From: an uncultured Lachnospiraceae bacterium
Lineage (GTDB): Bacteria > Bacillota > Clostridia > Lachnospirales > Lachnospiraceae
DNA length: 7,960 nucleotides
Direction: 5' to 3'
NCBI GenBank assembly: GCA_937877165.1
Contig: CALEFO010000010.1
Span: 1-7,960, forward strand
The position numbers and the translations under genes are program-made. The notes beneath the pieces were generated by a model, which had not been told where the DNA came from, searched no databases, and was given only the letters and a program-made list of their open reading frames with translations. Shown here in pieces: positions 1 to 5,927 of this stretch (position 1 is its first letter; every line of letters starts with the position of its first letter).

Positions 1-552
1 GAGAACGGCTATGACATCGTTCCCGAGATCATGGTTCCGCTTGTCGGCGATGTGAGGGAGCTTGCCTTCGTTAAGAAGGAGATTGTTGACACGGCAGAGA
101 AGGTAAAGGCAGAGAAGAATTCCGACATTCAGTACCACATCGGTACCATGATCGAGATCCCGCGTGCCGCTCTGATGGCGGATCAGATCGCGCAGGAGGC
201 AGAGTTCTTCAGCTTCGGCACCAACGATCTGACACAGATGACCTTCGGCTTCTCCCGCGACGATGCCGGCAAGTTCCTGCAGGATTACTACAAGTCCAAG
301 ATTTACGAGCAGGATCCTTTTGCTCACCTCGATCAGAACGGCGTCGGCCAGCTGATCCAGATCGCTGTCGAGAAGGGCAAGAAGGTACGCCCGGATATTC
401 ATCTCGGAATCTGCGGCGAGCACGGCGGAGATCCGGCTTCCATCGACTTCTGCCACCGCGTAGGCCTGACCTATGTCAGCTGCTCCCCGTTCCGTGTGCC
501 GATCGCAAGACTGGCTGCTGCACAGGCTGCCATCAAGCATCCGAGAGCATAA
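1..552 (+). CDS. ppdK: Pyruvate, phosphate dikinase, C-terminal fragment (5' end outside window)
   Basis: This is the last 183 residues of pyruvate, phosphate dikinase, a cytosolic enzyme that interconverts pyruvate + ATP + phosphate and phosphoenolpyruvate + AMP + diphosphate. In anaerobes it often serves glycolysis or PEP supply. The reading frame is open from base 1, so the gene starts upstream. The fragment is the PEP/pyruvate-binding barrel: GTMIEIPRA (residues 49-57 of the fragment), the FFSFGTNDLTQ segment, and CGEHGGDP with the catalytic Cys at fragment residue 138. Forty-five residues follow that Cys, close to the spacing in the well-studied Clostridium symbiosum enzyme (about 874 residues, Cys831). 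The C-terminus therefore looks complete. The gene ends at TAA and is followed 34 bases later by a strong intrinsic terminator. Identification is secure; only the upstream part is missing. Confidence 0.96.
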   Translation, partial: ENGYDIVPEIMVPLVGDVRELAFVKKEIVDTAEKVKAEKNSDIQYHIGTMIEIPRAALMADQIAQEAEFFSFGTNDLTQMTFGFSRDDAGKFLQDYYKSKIYEQDPFAHLDQNGVGQLIQIAVEKGKKVRPDIHLGICGEHGGDPASIDFCHRVGLTYVSCSPFRVPIARLAAAQAAIKHPRA

Positions 553-576
553 AACAATTTTTACAATAGCGATTGT

Positions 577-629
577 CCGTAAAAGGAAGGACAGCCAGCG
601 CAAGCTGGCTGTCCTTTTTGCGTGAAAAG
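577..629. repeat. 53-bp direct repeat, copy 1 (contains the ppdK terminator)
   Basis: By base-by-base comparison this copy is identical to 1966-2018, at a distance of 1389 bases. Identity stops sharply on both sides: T576 versus C1965, and T630 versus G2019. The copy contains the complete terminator hairpin plus flanking bases that have no obvious terminator role. The two copies bracket one ATPase gene. See the finding on the possible cassette. Confidence 0.97.
587..619 (+). terminator. Intrinsic terminator of ppdK
   Basis: A perfect 13-bp stem (587-599 with 604-616) closes a GCAA tetraloop (600-603) and is followed by a T run to 619. GNRA-type loops such as GCAA make very stable hairpins. 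The hairpin lies 34 bases after the ppdK stop codon. On the other strand the flank (rc of 578-588) is only partly U-rich, so termination there would be weaker. Confidence 0.93.
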
Positions 630-655
630 TTTTTCATAAATTCTGGTAAAAACTG

Positions 656-684
656 TTTATAACAGCGCACTTTTTGGCTATACT
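656..684 (+). promoter_or_regulatory. Candidate promoter of the ATPase gene
   Basis: A TATACT -10 box (679-684, five of six consensus bases) lies 17 bases after a weak TTTATA -35 box (656-661, four of six). Transcription would start near 691, giving a very short leader that still holds the AGGAGG ribosome binding site (692-697), 7 bases before ATG 705. This sequence is downstream of repeat copy 1, so the ATPase would carry its own promoter. A TATAAC at 658-663 is an alternative -10 without a good -35. Confidence 0.5.
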
Positions 685-704
685 GATCGCGAGGAGGAGA
701 TGTC

Positions 705-1907
705 ATGATCGTTAGACCCTACTATTTGGATATACTGAAAACCTATCGGGAGGTTCCGCTGGTGAAGATCCTTGCGGGGATCCGCCGCTGTGGGAAATCG
801 ACTATTTTGGATATGCTGAAGGAAGATCTGCTTGACAGCGGCATTGCGGCAGACCATGTGATTCATCTGCGTTATACTTCGGAGGAGCTGGATGACAGTA
901 TGACCGCCAGGCAGATGTACTGCGATATAAAAGAGAAAATGGCCGACAGTGAGCGTTACTATCTTCTGCTGGATGAAGTGCAGGAGGTGGATGGCTGGGA
1001 AAAGGCAGTCAATAGTCTGCTGGAGGATGCCAACACGGATATTTATGTGACTGGATCCAACTCCAGACTGATGTCCGGTGAGATCTCTACCTATCTGACG
1101 GGGCGTTATATCTCTATCCCCGTTTTTACCCTGTCTTTTTCCGAATATATGGAGTTTAAGAAGGACAGCAGCCGCACACCGAAAGAGCTCTTGAACGATT
1201 ATATCCGTATGGGCGGGTTCCCCATCGTTGCACTGGGGAACTTCGATGAGCGTTCATCCTATCAGATCGTTGAGGGAATTTACAATTCGGTTATCACCAG
1301 CGACATCACCAGACGGCACAATATCACGAATTTTGACCTGTTCAACCGGGTGGTGAAATATGTCGTGGAGAATGTCGGAAAAACCTTCTCCGCAAACGCC
1401 ATCGTGAAATTCATGAAAAGCGAAGGGCGTTCCCTCTCGGTAGAAGCCGTTTATAATTATCTGGAATGGCTGGAAAAGGCTTTTGTCATCTACCGTTGCC
1501 AACGGTATGATATGCAAGGCAAGACTGTTCTGAAAACGCAGGAAAAGTTCTATCTTGCGGATGCTTCTCTCAAATACTGCATCATGGGCTTTAACCCGAA
1601 ATCCGTTGCTGCCATGCTGGAAAACATTGTGTACTTTGAGCTTCGGCGGAAGGGCTATGATGTGTATATCGGCAAAAACGCCACAAAGGAGATCGACTTC
1701 GTGGCCGTGCGGCGGGACGAGCGGATTTATGTGCAGGTGTGCCGCACTCTGCCGGAGGAATCTGACCGGGAGATCGCCAATCTGCTTGAAATCAAAGACC
1801 ATTACCCGAAATATGTAGTAACACTGGATGAACTGGCCGCGGGTAACATCAATGGTGTAAGAATCGTACATCTGGCAGATTTCCTGCTGAGCAAAGACTA
1901 CTACTAA
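705..1907 (+). CDS. AAA_14 / DUF4143 family ATPase
   Basis: A 400-residue ATPase of the widespread AAA_14 + DUF4143 family, whose cellular role is not established. The N-terminal P-loop domain shows a Walker A motif GIRRCGKST (residues 25-33), a Walker B motif ending in LLLDE (D90, E91), a sensor-1-like TGSNS (116-120) and the family's conserved YLTGR (130-134). The C-terminal DUF4143 half (about 210-400) has the PD-(D/E)XK-like pattern: E306/E312 in LENIVYFEL, then KEIDF (D331), then YVQVC. The last position is Cys346 where active nucleases of this fold usually have Lys, so DNA cleavage is doubtful. No signal peptide or membrane segment is seen. ATG 705 has AGGAGG 7 bases upstream. The length is normal and the gene looks intact. 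Two sampled 60-base lines give 28/60 GC each, against 34-36/60 in ppdK, and the gene is flanked by exact 53-bp repeats. Both points suggest horizontal gain. Confidence 0.92.
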   Translation: MIVRPYYLDILKTYREVPLVKILAGIRRCGKSTILDMLKEDLLDSGIAADHVIHLRYTSEELDDSMTARQMYCDIKEKMADSERYYLLLDEVQEVDGWEKAVNSLLEDANTDIYVTGSNSRLMSGEISTYLTGRYISIPVFTLSFSEYMEFKKDSSRTPKELLNDYIRMGGFPIVALGNFDERSSYQIVEGIYNSVITSDITRRHNITNFDLFNRVVKYVVENVGKTFSANAIVKFMKSEGRSLSVEAVYNYLEWLEKAFVIYRCQRYDMQGKTVLKTQEKFYLADASLKYCIMGFNPKSVAAMLENIVYFELRRKGYDVYIGKNATKEIDFVAVRRDERIYVQVCRTLPEESDREIANLLEIKDHYPKYVVTLDELAAGNINGVRIVHLADFLLSKDYY

Positions 1908-1965
1908 ATGGTTTCTGTACAACAATACGGTTTGGGTACGTCCGAGAACATAAAATGTGTATGGC

Positions 1966-2018
1966 CCGTAAAAGGAAGGACAGCCAGCGCAAGCTGGCTG
2001 TCCTTTTTGCGTGAAAAG
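1966..2018. repeat. 53-bp direct repeat, copy 2
   Basis: An exact copy of 577-629, lying 58 bases after the ATPase stop codon. It supplies the ATPase with a terminator identical to that of ppdK. The sequences outside the two copies are unrelated. Confidence 0.97.
1976..2008 (+). terminator. Intrinsic terminator after the ATPase gene
   Basis: A 13-bp perfect stem (1976-1988 with 1993-2005), GCAA loop and T run to 2008, identical to the ppdK terminator. It separates the ATPase from operon A. Its sequence is spanned by a 65-codon open frame (1908-2105) that I do not regard as a gene. Confidence 0.92.
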
Positions 2019-2083
2019 GGTTCTCCCTCGTACGGCAGGGTCCTTCACTTCACTTGGCCAGCACAAATTTTGATCATAAAAAT

Positions 2084-2116
2084 TGGACATTCCGGGGAAA
2101 ACTGATAACATATGAT
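2084..2116 (+). promoter_or_regulatory. Candidate promoter of operon A
   Basis: TGGACA (2084-2089, five of six -35 bases) is followed after 16 bases by TAACAT (2106-2111), which is preceded by TG at 2103-2104 and so forms an extended -10. An alternative -10, TATGAT (2111-2116, five of six), overlaps it but sits 21 bases from the -35. The leader to the likely ATG at 2187 would be about 65-70 bases. Apart from the terminator copy and this candidate promoter, I see nothing in the 279 bases between the ATPase and the lipoprotein gene. Confidence 0.45.
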
Positions 2117-2186
2117 TGATAAGCTCTGCGCACTCTGATCCGTGTACAGACGATTTGCCCGGAAACAGCCGGATGGGAAACGAAGA

Positions 2187-3023
2187 ATGCATAAAAAAAT
2201 GAAGAAGAAAATGACTGGCAGAAGAGCGGCGGCCTGTCTGTGTGTTTTTCTGACCGCAGCACTTTGTGCAGGCTGCGGCAGCAGGAGCCATGCGGTAAAA
2301 AATCACGAAGAGGACCTCCCCATGATTACGGTGGGGTGTGACAATTATTCTCCTTTCAGCTACATGGATGTGGACGGCGACCTCACCGGTGTCGATGTGG
2401 ACCTTGCAACGGAGGCCTTCCACCGGATGGGCTATGAGCCGAAGTTTGAATTCATCAATTGGGAAGACAAAAAGGAGCTCCTGGAGGACGGCAGCATCGA
2501 CTGCATATGGAGCTGCTTTACCATGGACGGACGCGAGGAGGAATATCGTTGGGCCGGGCCGTATATGATGAGCCATCAGGTCGTGGCGGTCGGAGAGGAC
2601 AGTGAGATCCAAATGTTCCAGGATCTGAAGGACAAGACGGTCGCCGTGCAGTCCACGACGAAGCCCGAGGACATTTTCCGAAGTAAGGATCCGAGGATCC
2701 CAGAGCTTCGCAGGGTCATTTCCGTTCAGAAGCGGGATCTGATTTTCGTTATGCTGAGCAAAGGCTATGTGGATGCTATCGCAGCGCATGATACCTCGGT
2801 GGATCAGTTTATGGAAGAAAGCGGGATGAAATTCCGGATTCTTGAGGAGCCGCTGCTTGCGGCCAGGCTTGGCGTTGCCTTTGATAAAAACGACGAACGG
2901 GGCATCCCGGAAGAGCTTACGGAAACGCTTCGGAGGATGCAGCAGGATGGGACGACGGAGCGGATTATCGGTAAGTATTTTGAGAATACCGAAAGATATC
3001 TGGGAGAACTGAATGAAGACTAG
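2187..3023 (+). CDS. Family 3 solute-binding lipoprotein (amino-acid-type), coupled to the hybrid kinase
   Basis: A 278-residue extracellular solute-binding protein of the SBP_bac_3 family, which usually binds polar amino acids or similar small molecules. A basic N-terminus is followed by a hydrophobic stretch and LCAGC, a slightly atypical lipobox with Cys at -3. Lipidation would be at Cys30. The mature part opens with ITVGCDNYSPFSYMD, then GVDVDLATEAF. R116 (in MDGREEEYRWAGPY) and D202 (in AAHDTSV) sit where the family holds the ligand carboxylate and amino groups, which supports an amino-acid-like ligand. I chose ATG 2187 (GGATGGG about 9 bases upstream) over an in-frame GTG at 2142, because the latter adds 15 residues ahead of a complete signal peptide. 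ATG 2199 and 2211 remain possible. The gene overlaps the next by 11 bases (stop TAG 3021-3023, next ATG 3013). No permease or ATPase subunit is nearby, so a sensing role rather than transport is inferred. Confidence 0.9.
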   Translation: MHKKMKKKMTGRRAAACLCVFLTAALCAGCGSRSHAVKNHEEDLPMITVGCDNYSPFSYMDVDGDLTGVDVDLATEAFHRMGYEPKFEFINWEDKKELLEDGSIDCIWSCFTMDGREEEYRWAGPYMMSHQVVAVGEDSEIQMFQDLKDKTVAVQSTTKPEDIFRSKDPRIPELRRVISVQKRDLIFVMLSKGYVDAIAAHDTSVDQFMEESGMKFRILEEPLLAARLGVAFDKNDERGIPEELTETLRRMQQDGTTERIIGKYFENTERYLGELNED

Positions 3024-5217
3024 GCAACGAACCATACGATGGCGCAAGGTGATCATGATGGAAGCTCTTGCCGGAGCCGCAGCTGTGGCCATCATGTTCT
3101 TCATTTCCGTAAAAAACGATATGACACGGGCGGAAGAAAGACTCCATGCTGCCGTTGAATACATGAAGGAGCAGTGCAACAACAACCAGCTGCGTGATCT
3201 TGCTTCTGAGGCCAAAAGCCTGATGCGCGTGACGGAAAGCGCGGAACAGGCCCGCTGGCGTCTGGAGAATGCGCTGAAGAAGAATAACGAAGCGGCGATG
3301 GATCCGGCGGTCCTGAAGGATATCGCGGAAGGAAGCTATGTCGACGGCATTCTTCTTCTGGATGAGAACGGAGAGCTGGAGTCCTCCTGTGATATGGCGG
3401 GATTTACGCCCGAAAGAATCCTTGAGCAGGTGGATCTGGAGGCCATTCTGGATACCGTCTCTTTTACGGAGAAAACCTATATGGCTCGGATTACCTTTGA
3501 GGATGAGTCCCATCTGGATTATGCTGCACAGGGACGCTCGGATCAGAAGGGCGTTATTCTGGTGTATTACTACACCTCGGCGGTGTATGCGAAGACCTTC
3601 AATAATTCGATTCGCTCGCTGGTAAACGGCTATTCGGTGGAAAATGACGGGACCATCGTGATCAGCAGCGGAGACCGGATCATTGCATCCAACGACAAGA
3701 CACTTGTCGATACCAAGGTGGAGAACAAGGCGATTCTGAAACGGATCATGGAGAGGGGAACCGGCAGTCATCTGATCCATGCAAGGAGCGGAAAGGTGTT
3801 GGGGCATGACTTTGGCCTCATGGACAAGAGCCAGAACTATTACATTTATGCCTATCTGTCGGAGCGGAGTGTTTTTGCCACGACACCCCAGAATCTTTTG
3901 TACACACTGTTCGTTCTGTTCCTTCTGGCCTTTGTGATTCACATGATTTTGTGGCGGACCAACAGAACCTATCAGGAAAATCAGGACAGGATCCGGCAGG
4001 CCTACCTGCAGCAGCTGGAGACGAAGAACGGTGAACTCCAGGAGGCAGTGACGCGGGCTGAGCGCGCCAGCGTCGCCAAGAGCGAATTTCTCTCCCGGAT
4101 GAGCCATGATATCCGGACGCCGCTCAACGGAATCATCGGTCTTCTGACCATTGATGAGATGCATCCGGACGATCCGAAGCTGATTATGGAGAATCATAGG
4201 AAAATGATGATCGCTGCGGATCATCTTCTGTCTCTGATCAATGATGTGCTTCAGATGGGAAAGATTGAGGACGGCAAGACCTCGCTGACTCATGAGACAG
4301 TGGATCTTGCAGATCTCTCACAGGAGGTCGGAACGATCATCAGCACGAAAGCCATGGAGACGGGCATCCGGCTTGAAATCCATGAACAGGAGCTGCCGGT
4401 GCGCTATGTATACGGAAGCCCGCTTCACATCCGCCAGATTTTTCTGAACGTGTATGGCAATTGCATCAAATACAACAAGGAAGCTGGAAAGATTGAGACC
4501 GCCATGCAGTGTGTTTCGAAAGATGAGAAGCATGTGACATACCGCTGGATCATTTCTGATACGGGAATCGGAATGAGTCCGGAATTTGTAAAGCATATTT
4601 TTGAGCCCTTCCGGCAGGAGCATTCGGATGCAAGAAGTGTCTACCAGGGAACTGGGCTCGGCATGGCGATTGTCAAGGGTCTCTTGGATCAGATGGGCGG
4701 AACCATTGAGGTCTCCAGCCGGGAAAATGTGGGCTCGCGCTTTGTGATCACGATACCGTTTGAAATTGCGCCTGTGCCGGTGAAAGAAGAAAAGCCGGAA
4801 GAAAAGGCAGGAATTCGGGGCATGCACCTTCTGCTTGCGGAGGATAATGAGCTGAACACCGAGATTGCGGTGGCGCTTCTGGAGAGTGAGGGCGCCAGTG
4901 TGACTGCAGTGGAGAACGGACAGAAGGCCGTGGAAGCGTTCAAGGCATCGGAGTCTGGTACCTTCGATGCCATCCTGATGGATATCATGATGCCGGTGAT
5001 GGACGGCATCACGGCTGCCAGAGCCATCCGGGCTCTGGAGCGGCCGGATGCGAAGACCATTCCGATTCTTGCCATGACCGCCAATGCCTTCGAAGAGGAC
5101 GCGAAAAAGAGTCTCGATGCCGGCATGAACGCACATCTGACGAAGCCGCTTGACATCCGGAGGGTGGCCATGGAGATCACAAGATGCTGCCGGAAAGCGG
5201 ACAAGGACGCACAGTGA
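3013..5217 (+). CDS. Membrane hybrid histidine kinase with C-terminal receiver
   Basis: A 734-residue hybrid sensor kinase. TM1 is about residues 13-33. An extracytoplasmic domain of about 260 residues follows, with two PAS-like stretches (around VDGILLLDENGE and DGTIVISSGDRIIAS), as in double-Cache sensors. TM2 is about 295-314, then a coiled-coil linker (about 317-358). The HisKA domain has phospho-acceptor H365 in SHDIRTPLN. The ATP-binding domain has N483 (N-box), DTGIGM (516-521), FEPFRQE and GTGLGMAI (546-553). The receiver has acidic residues E610/D611, phospho-acceptor D657 in LMDIMMPVMD, T689 and K711. All key residues are present, so it should be active. There is no HPt domain, DNA-binding domain or separate response regulator nearby, so the output is unknown. 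GGGAG (3002-3006) precedes the ATG by 6 bases, and the start overlaps the lipoprotein gene by 11 bases. That implies translational coupling and suggests the lipoprotein is its ligand-presenting partner (inference). Confidence 0.95.
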   Translation: MKTRQRTIRWRKVIMMEALAGAAAVAIMFFISVKNDMTRAEERLHAAVEYMKEQCNNNQLRDLASEAKSLMRVTESAEQARWRLENALKKNNEAAMDPAVLKDIAEGSYVDGILLLDENGELESSCDMAGFTPERILEQVDLEAILDTVSFTEKTYMARITFEDESHLDYAAQGRSDQKGVILVYYYTSAVYAKTFNNSIRSLVNGYSVENDGTIVISSGDRIIASNDKTLVDTKVENKAILKRIMERGTGSHLIHARSGKVLGHDFGLMDKSQNYYIYAYLSERSVFATTPQNLLYTLFVLFLLAFVIHMILWRTNRTYQENQDRIRQAYLQQLETKNGELQEAVTRAERASVAKSEFLSRMSHDIRTPLNGIIGLLTIDEMHPDDPKLIMENHRKMMIAADHLLSLINDVLQMGKIEDGKTSLTHETVDLADLSQEVGTIISTKAMETGIRLEIHEQELPVRYVYGSPLHIRQIFLNVYGNCIKYNKEAGKIETAMQCVSKDEKHVTYRWIISDTGIGMSPEFVKHIFEPFRQEHSDARSVYQGTGLGMAIVKGLLDQMGGTIEVSSRENVGSRFVITIPFEIAPVPVKEEKPEEKAGIRGMHLLLAEDNELNTEIAVALLESEGASVTAVENGQKAVEAFKASESGTFDAILMDIMMPVMDGITAARAIRALERPDAKTIPILAMTANAFEEDAKKSLDAGMNAHLTKPLDIRRVAMEITRCCRKADKDAQ

Positions 5218-5255
5218 GGCTCAAAAGGGCCGCGTGTTGATTGCAGAGAACAGAT

Positions 5256-5693
5256 TTACCTGGGAGAGGAGGCGTGAAACGCCTCCTTTTCCTGATACAT
5301 CGCCTGATCCGCCAGCTTATAAGCCTCTTCGAAGGAGAGCGAATCGTCTGCGATCGTGGCGCTGCCGAAGGAGGCGCTGAGCGTAAGCTTTTCATCACTT
5401 TTTTCAACGAGCTTTTGCTTCATGTTCGCGATCATCCATGCGGCCCGCTCCGCGGAGCAGTGCGGGCACAGGATCAGAAATTCATCGCCGCCGATCCGCA
5501 TGGCGATGCCGCTGCTGTCTATGCTGCCACGGATGACGGAGGCGACGCGCTGCAGAAGAAGATCGCCGTATTCGTGGCCGAGGGTGTCATTCGTCTGCTT
5601 TAAGTAATTGCAGTCCGCCATGATGAGGCTGACGGGGTAATCGCCTGTGCGCACGAAATTCTTAATCAACCGAAAACATGAGATTAAGAGCAT
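5256..5693 (-). pseudogene. Truncated GGDEF (diguanylate cyclase) domain
   Basis: The open frame (145 codons) encodes most of a GGDEF domain, the c-di-GMP synthesis module. From about residue 16 it matches well: GDYPVSLIMADCNYLKQTND, then GHEYGD, the signature RIGGDEF (GGDEF at residues 68-72, bases 5478-5492), and a normal end with SFGSA and ADQAMYQEK. The beginning of the domain (the DxLTGLxNR segment and about 25-30 residues), and any sensor part, are missing. I translated the three minus frames of 5651-5760 and found no trace of them. An in-frame stop (5697-5699) lies two codons before the first ATG, which has no ribosome binding site. The first dozen or so residues look unrelated to the family. 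No RxxD inhibitory site precedes GGDEF. This is best read as the decayed 3' part of a cyclase gene, cut off near 5660 where the sequence turns AT-rich. A translated short protein is unlikely. Confidence 0.82.
5267..5290 (+). terminator. Terminator of operon A, inside the 3' end of the antisense GGDEF remnant
   Basis: A 9-bp perfect stem (5267-5275 with 5279-5287) with a GAA loop, followed by TTTT at 5287-5290, 50 bases after the kinase stop codon. The flank is T-rich only for plus-strand reading; the minus-strand continuation is not, so it serves the kinase operon. The hairpin also encodes the last residues of the minus-strand GGDEF fragment. Confidence 0.75.
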
Positions 5694-5838
5694 AAATTAT
5701 GAAAAAATAAGAAAAATTTTCCTATGAAGAATTAAAAATATGGATGAATTTTGCAAAACGCAATGGATTCTCTGATTTTTGCAACATCGTAAATTTTAAA
5801 GCGGATTGTAAAAGAAATAAGAATTGCGGAACACTTTC
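5661..5838. other. AT-rich gene-free block between the GGDEF remnant and operon B
   Basis: My hand count of 5661-5830 gives 46 G+C in 170 bases, about 27%, against roughly 55-60% in the flanking genes. No coding frame on either strand resembles a protein. A small dyad, CATAAATTATG (5691-5701), is present. The block probably holds regulatory sequence for operon B and the scar of whatever removed the 5' end of the cyclase gene. I could not recognise an operator in it. Confidence 0.6.
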
Positions 5839-5847
5839 TGCTACACT
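5839..5847 (+). promoter_or_regulatory. Candidate extended -10 promoter of operon B
   Basis: TGC followed by TACACT (5839-5847) forms an extended -10 element. No convincing -35 lies 16-18 bases upstream; the closest, TTGCGG at 5824-5829, is only 12 bases away. Transcription would begin near 5854, giving a leader of about 74 bases before GTG 5928. The poor -35 would fit a promoter that needs an activator, but that is inference. Confidence 0.35.
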
Positions 5848-5927
5848 TTGATGTGGTATGGACGAAATCAAAAGGTCCGGTGAAGAAGATCTGCGGGCAG
5901 GTGATTTTGGAGAAAAGAGGGCGGAAC

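Noticed and set aside
577..2018. The 53-bp repeats as a minimal CRISPR array or insertion-sequence ends
   Set aside because: There are only two copies, 1389 bases apart with a gene between them. They are direct rather than inverted repeats, and no transposase is present.
2026..2041. Dyad around GTAC after repeat copy 2 as an operator for operon A
   Set aside because: Only the outer four bases on each side pair; the centre does not, so it is within chance expectation.
1908..2105. Open frame of 65 codons starting right after the ATPase stop
   Set aside because: It runs through the terminator hairpin and the 53-bp repeat, lacks a ribosome binding site of its own, and resembles no protein family.
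2686..2701. Tandem GGATCC-containing repeat inside the lipoprotein gene
   Set aside because: It is a short coincidence within clearly coding sequence, with no sign of repeat expansion.
1254..3215. Long minus-strand open frame (653 codons) and similar ones at 2965-4293, 4318-5136 and 6267-7577
   Set aside because: These lie opposite genes with clear domains and intact catalytic motifs. Their translations show no domains and they are explained by the codon bias of the real genes.
5749..5764. CcpA (cre-like) operator upstream of operon B
   Set aside because: The TTGCAAAACGCAA stretch looked promising, but the central CG is one base out of register with the cre consensus and the dyad is poor.
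5853..5927. Upstream extension of the YesM-type kinase to GTG 5853
   Set aside because: It adds 25 residues not typical of the family, starts at the likely transcription start, and has no ribosome binding site. GTG 5928 has one at good spacing.
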